Source of the DNA: Nitrobacteraceae bacterium AZCC 2146
GTDB lineage: Bacteria; Pseudomonadota; Alphaproteobacteria; Rhizobiales; Xanthobacteraceae
Length of the DNA: 64,000 bases
Direction of reading: 5' to 3'
Assembly (NCBI GenBank): GCA_036924855.1
Contig: JBAGRP010000001.1
Span: forward strand, 1,736,001 to 1,800,000
Below are positions 45,796 through 54,888 of this stretch, piece after piece; position 1 is the stretch's first letter; every line of letters begins with the position of its first letter. A model generated the notes under the pieces. The model was not told the origin of the DNA. It saw only the letters and a list, made by a program, of their open reading frames with translations, and did no database searches. The position numbers and the translations under genes are program-made.

Positions 45796-48504
45796 TCATG
45801 TTGCGGTAGCCGTGAGCATCAATCGTTCGGCCGGCATCTTGTCAGTGGCGAATGGCTCGGGCTGAAGAGAAGGCGAGACGGTCGGTGCGAGACCGAAAAG
45901 ATCAGCCATTTGTCCGGGAGGAACCGGCTTGCTGAACAGGAATCCTTGTACCTCATCGCAGGCGTGATCGCGCAGGAAGGTCTCTTGCTCGGCGGTTTCG
46001 ACGCCTTCGGCAATCACCGTCATTCCGAGCGCCTTGCCCATGCTGATGATCGCCTGCGCGATGGCCTGATCCTCGGAATCGATCGGAAGATCGCGAACAA
46101 AAGACCGATCGATCTTGATCGTGTCGATCGGGAACTGCTTCATCAGGGACATGGACGAATAGCCGGTCCCGAAATCGTCGATCGCAAGACGAATGCCCCG
46201 GCTCTGGATGGCATCGAGAAGCTTGACCGCGCGGGGAACGTCCCGCATGACCATGCTCTCTGTGACCTCAAGCTGCAGCTGCGTCGCAGGCATCCCGCTC
46301 TCCGCAAGCGCATCGTCGATATACTGCAACAGGTCCTCATCGAAAAATTGTCGCGGCGAGAGGTTCACCGCCATCGAAACCGGCGGCACCCCCTGGCGCT
46401 GCCACGCCATGTTCTGGGTGCAGGCTTCCGTCAAGACCCAGCGGCCAATCGGCACGATCAGCCCGTTTTCTTCGGCGAGCGGGATGAATTGCATCGGCGC
46501 CAACATGCCGAGGTCGGGATGGGCCCATCGCAGCAGGGCCTCCACTCCGGTGATCAGTCCCGTCGCGAGAACCACCTTCGGCTGATAGTGCAACGTGAAC
46601 TGGTTGCGTTCAATAGCGTGACGCAGAGCAGTTTCCAGCATCAAGCGCTCGATCGACTGTGTCTTGACCTTTTCGCTGAAGAAACGGAAGGCGTTCTTGC
46701 CGTCTTCCTTGGCGAGATACATCGCCATGTCGGCGTTTTTCGTCAGCGTCTGAATATCGGAACCGTCGGCGGGGAACATCGCGATGCCGATACTCGCGGT
46801 GACGTGGCATTCGTGACCGCACAGTTGCATGGAGCGGCTGAGCGTTGACAACAGCTTGTGAGCGACGTTTTCAACGTCCTTGATTTCCAGGATGTCCCCA
46901 AGAATCAAGACGAATTCATCGCCGCCCAGCCGAGCGACGACGTCGCTCGAACGCAAGCTCCCGCGCAACCTGTTGCCGATTTCGATCAGCAATGCATCGC
47001 CGGCCTCATGACCCAGCGAATCATTGATGACCTTGAACCGATCGAGATCGATGAACAGCAATGCAAATCGCCGTCCGAAGCGTTGCGAGGCCTCAATCGT
47101 GAAATGCAGCAGCTGATTGAACATCTCGCGATTGGGCAGGCCCGTCAGGCTGTCATGGGTTGCGAGATATTCGATCCGCTCGTCGGCTCTGGTTTTTTCG
47201 TCGGCGCGATCGAAATTGGTAAGAGCAAAAGAGACATTGTCGGTCAACCGCCGCAGCAGTTCGACAACTTCGGGCGTAAACGCGTCCAGCTCCGCGGAGA
47301 TGAAAAGCATGGCGCCAGTCACCTGATCGGAGCTGAACAGGGGAAAAGCCGCACCCGACCTTGCGCCATCGCTGCGGGCCAGCGCGTGGAAGGCGCTGCC
47401 ACGCCGGTCCGCCAGATAGTCATTGCTGATGCAAGCCTGCCGGGTACGAAATGCTGTTCCGCTGAGACCCCTTCCTTCGGGATGAACCTCATTGATCGAC
47501 AGCTTTATGTTTCTTGTCGTCTCGGCGGTTGGACCCGCCGACGCGACAATATCCAGGAAATCATTGTCAGGCTTGACCATGGCAATCGTGGTCGAGGTGA
47601 ACTCGCTTCCCTTGGAGGCCGCTTGGCAGACGAGTTCGAAGAGCTGAATTCGCGTCTTGGACTTCATGATCGCTTCGTTGGTCGCGCTCAGCGCAGCCAG
47701 CATTCGTGCCAACTGTTCCTTCGAGACCATCAGCGCGTGATCCTGGTCAGCGCGGACCTTCAGGCTTCCCTGCATGGCGAGAAGAGATTTCAGAAGGCGG
47801 CCGAGTTCGTCGTGCCGCCGAACCTCGATCCGGTCGGTGAGGTTGCCCGCAGCCACGCGTTCGGCGACCCGCATGGCGGCGAAGATCGGCCTGCTCATGG
47901 AAACCGCAAATGCAACCGCAAGCGCCAGTCCGATCAGCGCGGTGCCGATTGCGAGGGCGAGCATGGTTGTGCGCGCCGCCGCGACCGTTGACTCTGCCTG
48001 TATCCGGTAATCGAAGCCGTACGCGGCGACCATTTCCACGAGATCGTCAAGCGCTGAAACCGCGTCGTCGCTCTTCTGCTGGATCGAGAAAGGTGCGGGA
48101 ACCATCGTGAGCCCGCCCGACGGTGGCTTGAGTATCTTCAGTCCGGCGTCCGCCCAGTCGAGAAGCTGGCTTTCCGCCCGCTGCAGGGCTACGGTCACGT
48201 TTTCATTTTTGACCCGCTCCCGAACGATTGTCAGATCTTCCGCAATATCGGCGAGTATTTTTTCGTACTTTGCGAGTGTTTCTTTCGGCGCGCCCTCGCT
48301 GAGGCTCCGCTGCAAGATGAGGCGAGCTTCATTCAACGAAGCATGCGCCGAACGCGCATGATTGATCCCCATCAGCGGCCCATCATAGAGGCGCACGACA
48401 AGGTCACCCGTGGTGGAAATGCCTCGAATGCCGTAGAATGCGAGCCCGCAGGCAAGGGCGACCACGACACTGAACGCCCAAAAAAACTTGTAGCGAATTG
48501 ACAT
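45796..48504 (-). CDS. Membrane-bound HAMP-GAF-GGDEF-EAL c-di-GMP signalling protein
   Basis: A 902-residue sensor. It has two membrane helices (about 7-28 and 178-202) enclosing a helical periplasmic domain, a HAMP linker (about 203-255), a GAF domain (about 290-430), then a diguanylate cyclase domain with intact G-G-D-E-F (near 528). The inhibitory R-x-x-D site (R-S-S-D) lies five residues before it. The phosphodiesterase domain has E-A-L-L-R-W (near 655), D-D-F-G-T-G-Y-S-S and a late Q-G-F-L-F. Both active sites look functional, so the net activity cannot be predicted. It could influence the polysaccharide locus through c-di-GMP. Confidence 0.95.
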   Translation of the reverse strand: MSIRYKFFWAFSVVVALACGLAFYGIRGISTTGDLVVRLYDGPLMGINHARSAHASLNEARLILQRSLSEGAPKETLAKYEKILADIAEDLTIVRERVKNENVTVALQRAESQLLDWADAGLKILKPPSGGLTMVPAPFSIQQKSDDAVSALDDLVEMVAAYGFDYRIQAESTVAAARTTMLALAIGTALIGLALAVAFAVSMSRPIFAAMRVAERVAAGNLTDRIEVRRHDELGRLLKSLLAMQGSLKVRADQDHALMVSKEQLARMLAALSATNEAIMKSKTRIQLFELVCQAASKGSEFTSTTIAMVKPDNDFLDIVASAGPTAETTRNIKLSINEVHPEGRGLSGTAFRTRQACISNDYLADRRGSAFHALARSDGARSGAAFPLFSSDQVTGAMLFISAELDAFTPEVVELLRRLTDNVSFALTNFDRADEKTRADERIEYLATHDSLTGLPNREMFNQLLHFTIEASQRFGRRFALLFIDLDRFKVINDSLGHEAGDALLIEIGNRLRGSLRSSDVVARLGGDEFVLILGDILEIKDVENVAHKLLSTLSRSMQLCGHECHVTASIGIAMFPADGSDIQTLTKNADMAMYLAKEDGKNAFRFFSEKVKTQSIERLMLETALRHAIERNQFTLHYQPKVVLATGLITGVEALLRWAHPDLGMLAPMQFIPLAEENGLIVPIGRWVLTEACTQNMAWQRQGVPPVSMAVNLSPRQFFDEDLLQYIDDALAESGMPATQLQLEVTESMVMRDVPRAVKLLDAIQSRGIRLAIDDFGTGYSSMSLMKQFPIDTIKIDRSFVRDLPIDSEDQAIAQAIISMGKALGMTVIAEGVETAEQETFLRDHACDEVQGFLFSKPVPPGQMADLFGLAPTVSPSLQPEPFATDKMPAERLMLTATAT

Positions 48505-48534
48505 GTCGATTCTCCGGCAAACTGCCCAGCGAGA

Positions 48535-48855
48535 TTAGTTCGTAATCTTCACCGTCATCTTCATTCGCGGATGGATGGCGCAGATCACTTGCACATCCCC
48601 GACTTCGGTGAAGGTGACGTCGGTCGACGCACCGGGAGGCTGCGACCCGAGATTGAACTCGTTGCCCTTGCTCACCGATGCGATGTTGTGGGGCACGTTG
48701 TCGTCATTCTGGAAAATGAGCGTCTCACCCTTCCTGATGGTGACGCTCTCGGTCGAAAACATGCGGCCGTGTTGTCGGACCGTCTGATTGGCGGCGTAAG
48801 CTGCGGCCGACAGGCCACCAAGGATGAGAAGAGCGATCAGAGCTGGCTTGTGCAT
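48535..48855 (-). CDS. Amicyanin-like cupredoxin
   Basis: A 106-residue small blue-copper protein with signal peptide (A-L-I-A-L-L-I-L-G-G-L-S-A-A-A-Y-A). Type 1 copper ligands are H56 (in V-P-H-N), C92, H95 and M98, spaced C-x2-H-x2-M as in amicyanin. It would carry single electrons in the periplasm. It is encoded 30 bases after a di-haem peroxidase/MauG-like gene, so the pair may exchange electrons. No methylamine dehydrogenase genes are visible here. Confidence 0.9.
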   Translation of the reverse strand: MHKPALIALLILGGLSAAAYAANQTVRQHGRMFSTESVTIRKGETLIFQNDDNVPHNIASVSKGNEFNLGSQPPGASTDVTFTEVGDVQVICAIHPRMKMTVKITN

Positions 48856-48885
48856 GGGGAGTTCCTTGAATGAAACGAACCAATT

Positions 48886-49971
48886 TCAGCGCGGAAGATC
48901 CGGAAGGGCGGTTGGATTGAGGTGGCTGTTCAGAGTCTTCAGGAACGCAACCAATTCGGACTTCTCCTGTGACGTGAGACCGAGCGGCTTGATGAGGTCG
49001 GAGCGGCTCGGCCGGACGACACCGCCGCGGTCGTAATGTTCGATCACCTCTTCAAGCGTCGCGACCGATCCGTCGTGCATGTAGGGACCGCGGCGGGAGA
49101 TCTCGCGCAGTCCCGGTGTCTTGAAGGCATGCTTCATCTTGAGAATGCCGGGCAGGAATTGGCCGCGACCGACATCGGCGCCTGGTAGGCCGATATCCTG
49201 GAATCCGTCATCAGTGAAATTCCACCCCTCGTGACACGACGAGCATTGACCCTTGGTGTTGAAGACCACAAGGCCGCGCTTTGCCTCCTCGGAGATGGCC
49301 TGCTCGTTTCCCTCGAGCCAGAGGTCGAACGGCGCTCGTTCGGAGACAATCGTCCGCTCAAAAGTCGCGATCGCGTCGGCAAGCGTCTTGGCGCTCATGC
49401 CCTCGTTCGGAAAAACCGCCGCAAAAATCGACTTGTATTCTGCGATCGAGGCAAGACGCTCCATGAGCTGCTCGATCGGCATGTTCATCTCACCGGAAGA
49501 TTGAATCGGGCCGAGCGCCTGCTCCTCGAGGCTTGCGGCCCGGCCGTCCCACATGAAAATTTCTCCCCATGCGGCGTTGACGATGGTCGGCGAGCGCCGG
49601 GCCAGTTTGGCCATGCCGTGGCCGACGCCGACCGCCAATCCGTCGCCCCAACCGAAGCCGGGGTTATGACAGCTCGCGCAGGACTGTGCCGAGGTCACCG
49701 AAAGACGCGTATCGAAGTACAGCTTTTTGCCAAGCGACGCCTTCTCCGGCGTATAAGGATTTTCCTTCGGGAATGGGATCAGAGCGGGACGGCGGTATTC
49801 CGCCTTTATCCCCTCGAGGCTGGTCGCTGTGTCCGGGTTGATTTTTGCGTAACGCGTCTCTCCGACAATCGCCGCAGCAAAGCAGATGTCTGCAACGCAG
49901 CCCATGAAGACGATCGCCGCAGCGACCGCGGAGCCCAGCAAGGTTGAGCGACTGAAACCAGGTTCAGGCAT
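48886..49971 (-). CDS. Di-haem cytochrome c peroxidase / MauG family protein
   Basis: A 361-residue periplasmic protein (PF03150). An N-terminal hydrophobic leader (about 11-33) precedes haem motifs C98-A-S-C101-H102 and C243-S-S-C246-H247, one in each half. The family reduces hydrogen peroxide or, in MauG, oxidises protein tryptophans. The cupredoxin encoded next could be the electron donor. The start was set at 49971 (M-P-E-P-G-F) with GGGGAAG upstream, rather than at 50001. Confidence 0.92.
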   Translation of the reverse strand: MPEPGFSRSTLLGSAVAAAIVFMGCVADICFAAAIVGETRYAKINPDTATSLEGIKAEYRRPALIPFPKENPYTPEKASLGKKLYFDTRLSVTSAQSCASCHNPGFGWGDGLAVGVGHGMAKLARRSPTIVNAAWGEIFMWDGRAASLEEQALGPIQSSGEMNMPIEQLMERLASIAEYKSIFAAVFPNEGMSAKTLADAIATFERTIVSERAPFDLWLEGNEQAISEEAKRGLVVFNTKGQCSSCHEGWNFTDDGFQDIGLPGADVGRGQFLPGILKMKHAFKTPGLREISRRGPYMHDGSVATLEEVIEHYDRGGVVRPSRSDLIKPLGLTSQEKSELVAFLKTLNSHLNPTALPDLPR

Positions 49972-50343
49972 GCTTCTTCCCCGGAGGTAGCGGCAAGCCA
50001 CAACAAGTACAGTCGTCGTTTGAGCCGCGATTTATTGGACCTTTTTAAGCTCTATTGGTTAAGAGGTTGTCTTGTGCGCACGGTACAATCGATCCGGACG
50101 ATGAGGAGCTGACGCGGTGGCAAGCTACCGGTAGAGGTATACGAAGGCAGCCGTGTCCGCTTTTGATCATGACGCGCGCCGTTTCACTCGGCCGATTCGA
50201 AATGCCGATATCGGCGATGAATCCGTCTTCTGGCGGATCAGCCCGTGCCAGCCCGGCGCACGTGGCAGGACGCGCAACTGAAGCACAATGCATCTGCACG
50301 CAGCGGTCGCCCATCCGTCAAGACGCGGGCCCACGCCGATGGC
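49972..50343. other. Intergenic stretch, no supported gene
   Basis: The 372 bases between the peroxidase and GntP genes contain only short overlapping frames on both strands with no recognisable product. The AT-rich part near 50020-50060 is probably the peroxidase promoter. Confidence 0.5.
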
Positions 50344-51807
50344 TCAGAACGAACCCGCCACCGAGCCGAGCGCGATGACGGCGGCAAGCGCCACAAGGGC
50401 GCCGATGATGCCGACCACAACGATGTCGCGATAGCTGTCTCGGTGCGTCGATCCGCAGACCGCGAGCAACGTGACTACCGCGCCATTGTGCGGCAGGCTA
50501 TCGAGCGTGCCCGAACCGATCACCGCGACGCGATGCAGTAGCGCGGGATCGAGCCCTATCTCCGCCGCGCGCGTCATGTAGGTCGCCCCGAGCGCGTCGA
50601 GCGCGATGGTCAGCCCGCCCGACGCCGAGCCGGTCAGGGCTGCGAGCACGTTGGTGGCGACTGCCAGCGACACCAGCGGTCCGCCGCCGATGCCGAGCAC
50701 GGCATCGCGCACCACCGTGAAGGCAGGCATCGCCGCCACCACGGCGCCGAAGCCGACCAGGCTCGCCACGCTCATCGCCGGCAATACCGAGGCGTTGGCG
50801 CCGGCGTCCATGGTCGCGCGCAGCGCCGGCAGTCGCCGATGGCTGACCGCGAGCACGGTCAGAATCGCGCATGCAAGTGCCGTGATCACGGCCCACACGC
50901 CGCCAACAGCGGCGAGCGACGTCTCGCCCCAGCGGGCTTCGGCGAGAAAGCGCGTATCGAGTGCCGGCAGGATGAACAGCGACATTGCCAGATTGACGAC
51001 AATCACCACAATCAGGGGCAGCGCGGCGAGCATGGCCGGAGCTGGCACGCCGGCCGCCTTGCCGTGCATGATCTCCGCCGGGTCGAACTCGCGCGCGGCG
51101 ATGGCGCGCTCGCGCAACTTTTCATCGGTGGCGAGACGGTCGGAGGGCATGGGCGCGCCGTCGCCAAAGCTTTCGCCGTTCTTCCTTGCGATCGCCTCTT
51201 GGCGATTGAGCCACCACAGGCCGAAGCCGAGCATGATCAGCGATGCCAGAATGCCGAGGCCGGGCGCAGCAAAGGGTGTGGTGCCGAAGAACGGCATCGG
51301 GATCGCGTTCTGAATCGACGGCGTACCGGGCAGCGCCGACATGGTGAAGGTCGAGGTGCCGAGCACAATTGCCGCCGGCATCAGGCGCCGCGGGATGCCA
51401 GCCGCGCGGAACAACTCCTGCGCCATCGGTGCCAGCACGAAGAAGGCGACGAACAGACTGACCCCGCCATAAGTGACGAGCGCGCCGGCGAGCACCACCG
51501 CCAGTACGGCCCGCTGCGGGCCGAGCCGCTGTGTCATGAAGTTCGCGATCGCGGCGACCGAGCCACTGTCTTCCATCAGCTTGCCGAACAGCGCGCCAAG
51601 CAGAAACAGCGGAAAGAACTGCGCCAGAAAGCCTGCCGCGCTGGCCATGAAAGTCTGGGTCCAGTGGGCCAGCAGTGGCTCCCGCGAAAACAGCGCCGCG
51701 ATCAAGGCCGCGAGCGGCGCCAGCAGCAGCACGCTCCAGCCCCGGAAGGCGAACGCGATCAGCAGGCCGAGCCCGATCAGAATACCGAGAAGCCCTAACA
51801 AGGTCAT
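50344..51807 (-). CDS. GntP-family permease
   Basis: A 487-residue integral membrane protein with about 12-13 helices, beginning T-L-L-G-L-L-G-I-L-I-G-L-G-L-L. It resembles the gluconate:H+ symporter family (PF02447 and relatives), which imports hydroxy acids such as gluconate or 3-hydroxybutyrate. A charged cytoplasmic loop lies at about 205-250. The ATG at 51807 lies four bases after the stop of the patatin gene, so the two are probably co-transcribed; a TTG at 51825 is less likely. Co-expression with a lipase-like protein is compatible with uptake of a hydroxy acid released from lipid or polyester (inference). Confidence 0.88.
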   Translation of the reverse strand: MTLLGLLGILIGLGLLIAFAFRGWSVLLLAPLAALIAALFSREPLLAHWTQTFMASAAGFLAQFFPLFLLGALFGKLMEDSGSVAAIANFMTQRLGPQRAVLAVVLAGALVTYGGVSLFVAFFVLAPMAQELFRAAGIPRRLMPAAIVLGTSTFTMSALPGTPSIQNAIPMPFFGTTPFAAPGLGILASLIMLGFGLWWLNRQEAIARKNGESFGDGAPMPSDRLATDEKLRERAIAAREFDPAEIMHGKAAGVPAPAMLAALPLIVVIVVNLAMSLFILPALDTRFLAEARWGETSLAAVGGVWAVITALACAILTVLAVSHRRLPALRATMDAGANASVLPAMSVASLVGFGAVVAAMPAFTVVRDAVLGIGGGPLVSLAVATNVLAALTGSASGGLTIALDALGATYMTRAAEIGLDPALLHRVAVIGSGTLDSLPHNGAVVTLLAVCGSTHRDSYRDIVVVGIIGALVALAAVIALGSVAGSF

Positions 51808-51811
51808 CGCT

Positions 51812-52840
51812 TCAGCACTCTGCAAGCAGCGCGTCGAGGTCGGCGGTGGACCGCTTTCCGATATCCTCGCCGTGGGCGTTGAGGAATGCGTCGGCGCTCT
51901 TGCGGCCCTCTTCTTTCAGCAGTGAGACGAACGCCCACTCGGCGTTGAGCTTCGACGACGCACCGAAGTCCGCGAGCGCGTCGGTCATGATCCGGTGCGT
52001 GCGCATTCCGGCCCAGCGCGCGCCTTCGCCGTGTCCGGGGTCCGCCACCTGGCGCAGCAGCGCCATCATGCGCAATTCCTTCATCAGCGGCGAGTTGAAG
52101 GAAATCTCGTTGAGCCGGTTGAGGATCTCGTTTGCCGTGCGCGGCGGCTCCGGCCGTTCGCGCGGATTGATCTGCACCAAAATGGTGTCATGCGCGTCGC
52201 TTTCGCGCACCAGCGGCGTCAGCGTCGGATTGCCGGCATAGCCGCCATCCCAGTAAGGTTCACCGTCGATCTCGATCGCATGGAACATGGTCGGCAGGCA
52301 GGCCGAAGCGAGTAACACCTCGGCCGTGATCTCCTTGTTGCGGAAGATGCGGCCGCGGCCGGTGCGCACATTGGTCGCGGTGACGAACAGCCTGATCGGT
52401 GCGCGGGCCAGTCGGTCGAAATCGATGCTTTCGGCGAGGATGGCGCGCAGCGGGTTGAGGCCGAGCGGATTGAGATCATAGGGCGAAACCACGCGGGCCA
52501 TCAGGTCCATGGCGATATAGGCGGGCGACGTGTCGAGGGTCCAGCGGCCCATCAGCCGGTCGAGCGGTGAGCGCTGCAGCGGGCTGAACGCCGCAGCCTG
52601 CGACACGCGCCGCCAATAGGCCTCGAGCGCCGCCCGCGCGCCTTCGGCGCCGCCTTGCGTCCATCCGTCCGCCACCAACGCTGCATTCATCGCGCCCGCC
52701 GACGTACCGGAGATCGCCTCGATCCGCAGCCACGGCTCCTGGATCAGCCGATCGAGCACGCCCCAGGTGAACGCGCCGTGGGAGCCACCGCCCTGCAAAG
52801 CGAGGTCCACCAGAACCTGTTCGCGCACTGTCTCGTCCAT
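51812..52840 (-). CDS. Patatin-like phospholipase family protein
   Basis: A 342-residue hydrolase (PF01734). The oxyanion loop is G-G-G-S-H-G at 17-22, nucleophile S47 in G-T-S-A-G, and the catalytic Asp in W-D-G-G-Y-A-G-N-P. No signal peptide is seen. The C-terminal half resembles the group often annotated as alpha-beta hydrolase with a DUF3734 tail, found beside 3-hydroxybutyrate enzymes. GAGGAGG precedes the ATG at 52840, which settles the start; 56 upstream in-frame codons overlap the next gene. The GntP permease follows. Confidence 0.92.
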   Translation of the reverse strand: MDETVREQVLVDLALQGGGSHGAFTWGVLDRLIQEPWLRIEAISGTSAGAMNAALVADGWTQGGAEGARAALEAYWRRVSQAAAFSPLQRSPLDRLMGRWTLDTSPAYIAMDLMARVVSPYDLNPLGLNPLRAILAESIDFDRLARAPIRLFVTATNVRTGRGRIFRNKEITAEVLLASACLPTMFHAIEIDGEPYWDGGYAGNPTLTPLVRESDAHDTILVQINPRERPEPPRTANEILNRLNEISFNSPLMKELRMMALLRQVADPGHGEGARWAGMRTHRIMTDALADFGASSKLNAEWAFVSLLKEEGRKSADAFLNAHGEDIGKRSTADLDALLAEC

Positions 52841-52877
52841 CGTCACCCTCCTCGGTCGGGATGAAACGACACCCGAT

Positions 52878-53111
52878 TCAGGACGAGCCCGTAAGGCCTC
52901 GCCTCGACTCTTCGTAAGATCGACGCAGCAGCGCGAACAAGCTGCCGCCGGTCGCCGCGCCCAAGAGGTAGGCGACGGCGACCAGCAGCGCGAGCGGCAC
53001 GCGGGCATTGAAGCCGAGAAAGGACATGGTGACGATCTCGAAGTTCTGCAGCGCGAAGATGATCGTCGCGGCGGCGAACAGAATGATGACGGCGAGGTAG
53101 ATCCAGCGCAT
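52878..53111 (-). CDS. LapA-domain (DUF1049) small membrane protein
   Basis: A 77-residue protein with two hydrophobic helices (I-Y-L-A-V-I-I-L-F-A-A-A-T-I-I-F and L-A-L-L-V-A-V-A-Y-L-L-G) around A-L-Q-N-F-E-I-V-T, the lipopolysaccharide-assembly-protein-A signature (PF06305). AGGAGG precedes the ATG. It is a short version; E. coli LapA is about 100 residues. It follows the HdeD gene on the same strand. Confidence 0.88.
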   Translation of the reverse strand: MRWIYLAVIILFAAATIIFALQNFEIVTMSFLGFNARVPLALLVAVAYLLGAATGGSLFALLRRSYEESRRGLTGSS

Positions 53112-53165
53112 GGGCGCCTCCTGATGGTCGATCAACCACGTGGCGCGCAGTCCGCCACCACCACC

Positions 53166-53741
53166 TCAACGACCGCGGCGCAAGCCGAAGCCCACTCCGA
53201 TCCAGCCGGCGCCGGCCATGATGAGATCGATGCCAAGGAACAGGCCGAGGATATAGAGGCTCGAAACCGGCCATCGCGCCAAAATCAAGAGGCCGAGCAG
53301 CAGCGTGATCACACCGGACAGCACCACCCAGATCCATGGCCGTTCCCGTTTCATGCTGAAGGCCAGGATGATCCGCATGATGCCCGAGGCCACCAGCGAT
53401 GCGCCGAGAATGAGGGTGAGCAGCACGGCGGCGAGCAGCGGATTCTGGAACGTGACGAAGCCGGCGACAATGTAGAGCACACCGAGCAGGACCCAGAGCA
53501 GGAATTTGCCCCAGCTCTTGATCTGGAAGGCGCTGAACACTTCGGCGACGCCGGCGATGATCATCATCACACCGACGATGAGGACGCTCGCGACGGTCGC
53601 CATCATAACGCTGCCAAGCGCGATAAACCCGGCGATGAGATAGACGACGCCGAGTGCGATGATCCAGCCCGACTTGGCGCGTAGCGGCGCCGTATCCGAA
53701 CCGGCTTGTGGATCTCCCATTGTGCCCAAAGTATTGGTCAT
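53166..53741 (-). CDS. HdeD family acid-resistance-type membrane protein
   Basis: A 191-residue protein with six hydrophobic helices arranged as three hairpins, each with G-x-x-x-I-x-A-G-type packing (DUF308/HdeD, PF03729). In E. coli HdeD helps survival at high density and low pH; the mechanism is unknown. GGAGG lies just before the ATG at 53741. The gene is the last before the tRNA-Gly fragment, so it probably marks the edge of the core chromosome. Confidence 0.9.
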   Translation of the reverse strand: MTNTLGTMGDPQAGSDTAPLRAKSGWIIALGVVYLIAGFIALGSVMMATVASVLIVGVMMIIAGVAEVFSAFQIKSWGKFLLWVLLGVLYIVAGFVTFQNPLLAAVLLTLILGASLVASGIMRIILAFSMKRERPWIWVVLSGVITLLLGLLILARWPVSSLYILGLFLGIDLIMAGAGWIGVGFGLRRGR

Positions 53742-53895
53742 GACGGTCCTCCGATGCAAAAACCTATCCGACGTTCGTCTCCAAGAGATGGAGGATAATA
53801 GCAAAATTGGAGAGGTATTCAGCCTGGTTACCCGGATGACATCTAACGGTTGTCAGAATGAGATCAAGAATTTGTACTAAGTCACTGAAATTGCT

Positions 53896-53939
53896 TGGAG
53901 CGGGTGGAGGGAAGCGAACCCTCGTATTCAGCTTGGAAG
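53896..53939 (-). other. 3' fragment of tRNA-Gly(UCC): probable attachment site
   Basis: On the minus strand the sequence reads from the anticodon loop CTTCCAAGC through the variable region and T arm (GAGGG-TTCGCTT-CCCTC) to CACCCGCTCCA. It matches the last 44 nt of an alphaproteobacterial tRNA-Gly with anticodon TCC. The 5' half is absent; unrelated DNA begins right after the anticodon loop. The T loop has C where A58 is almost invariant, which fits a non-functional copy. Such 3' tRNA pieces are typical remnants of tRNA-directed integration. Confidence 0.75.
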
Positions 53940-54290
53940 TCTCGAAAAACTGCAATGTTTTCAAAGGCAGTTCTGACATTTTCGTCGTCTTTGGCCCATT
54001 GAGATCATTACAGAACTTCTCTTTGTCAGAATGACGGTTGCCAGCCCATGCTCGTCCTTTCCGAGCCATCTGCCGGCGGTTAAGCACCCCTCCCCGAGCC
54101 TGTTAAGTTATTCCTTATCAGTCACGGGATGCCGTTTGCGTATGAACGGCCGCTTAGCGCGCCATGAGCGGACGTTGATTAAGTCAACGACGTTATCCGA
54201 ACATCGTGATGCTGTTGAGAAATTGGAATCAATTATCCAGAACAGAATCATCTGCTACGCCGCCATGAGAGTCCTGAATGTCGATACGAC
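53940..54290. other. AT-richer junction DNA without a recognised gene
   Basis: About 350 bases with lower G+C than the surroundings lie next to the tRNA fragment. A plus-strand frame (up to 54294) ends in H-R-D-A-V-E-K-L-E-S-I-I-Q-N-R and could be a small gene or a gene remnant, but I cannot place it in any family. No integrase is visible. Confidence 0.35.
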
Positions 54291-54881
54291 CTAGGTGCCG
54301 AGCCGCCCCAGCGCCTTCGCCACGCGGCCGATGAAGGCGACGCGCTGGGCATCTGTCGCCACGTTAAGATGATAGAGCGCGTGGTAATCCACCTGCGCGT
54401 TTCCGCCGGTGAACCAGCGCATGTAGCGTTTCACGATCTTCCGTGGCGGATCGCTCATCCACAGCGCCATGTAGCGCGGTCGCCCATAGGTGACGATGCC
54501 GATGATGCGTCTGATGTTGCCGAGCATCGGCTTGACGTGCGCCGGATCGCCGATGTCGAAGGCCACGCCGGGCATGATCATGCGGTCGAGGAAGCCTTTG
54601 AGCATCGCCGGCATGCTGAAGCACCAGGTGGGGAACTGCACTACCAGCACCTCGGCTCTCTGAAGCCGCGCGATGTAGCTTTCCAGCCCCATCTGATTGC
54701 GCGAAGTGTCGTGGTAGTACCGCCGCGCCTCCTCCGACAGCACCGGATCGAACTTCTCGACATAGAGATCGAGCAGATCGACTTCGTGCCCGGCGGCCTT
54801 CAGCGCCTCCAACGCCTTGGCCCGGATTCCAGCGTGAAAGCTTTCAGGCAGAGGATGGCAGTAAATGTAGAGGATGCGCAT
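54291..54881 (-). CDS. NAD(P)H-dependent quinone reductase, flavodoxin-like fold
   Basis: A 196-residue FMN/FAD flavoprotein (PF02525; KefF/MdaB/NQO type). It opens M-R-I-L-Y-I-Y-C-H-P-L-P-E-S-F-H, the phosphate-binding loop of the family, then has Q-F-P-T-W-C-F-S-M-P-A-M-L-K-G-F-L-D-R with the conserved P-W/P-T-W motif. It would reduce quinones or similar aromatic compounds by two electrons. It starts seven bases after the amidohydrolase gene ends, so both belong to one operon and may act on the same heterocycle. Confidence 0.9.
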   Translation of the reverse strand: MRILYIYCHPLPESFHAGIRAKALEALKAAGHEVDLLDLYVEKFDPVLSEEARRYYHDTSRNQMGLESYIARLQRAEVLVVQFPTWCFSMPAMLKGFLDRMIMPGVAFDIGDPAHVKPMLGNIRRIIGIVTYGRPRYMALWMSDPPRKIVKRYMRWFTGGNAQVDYHALYHLNVATDAQRVAFIGRVAKALGRLGT

Positions 54882-54888
54882 GGAATTT

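Noticed and set aside
50238..50420. C-A-S-C-H haem-type motif in a short minus-strand frame
   Set aside because: The frame overlaps the end of the GntP gene, has no signal peptide or other cytochrome features, and the motif is at its very end; judged chance.
53764..54087. Minus-strand 107-codon frame over the tRNA-Gly fragment
   Set aside because: The part N-T-R-V-R-F-P-P-P-A-P is the typical translation of a tRNA 3' end, so the frame is not a gene.
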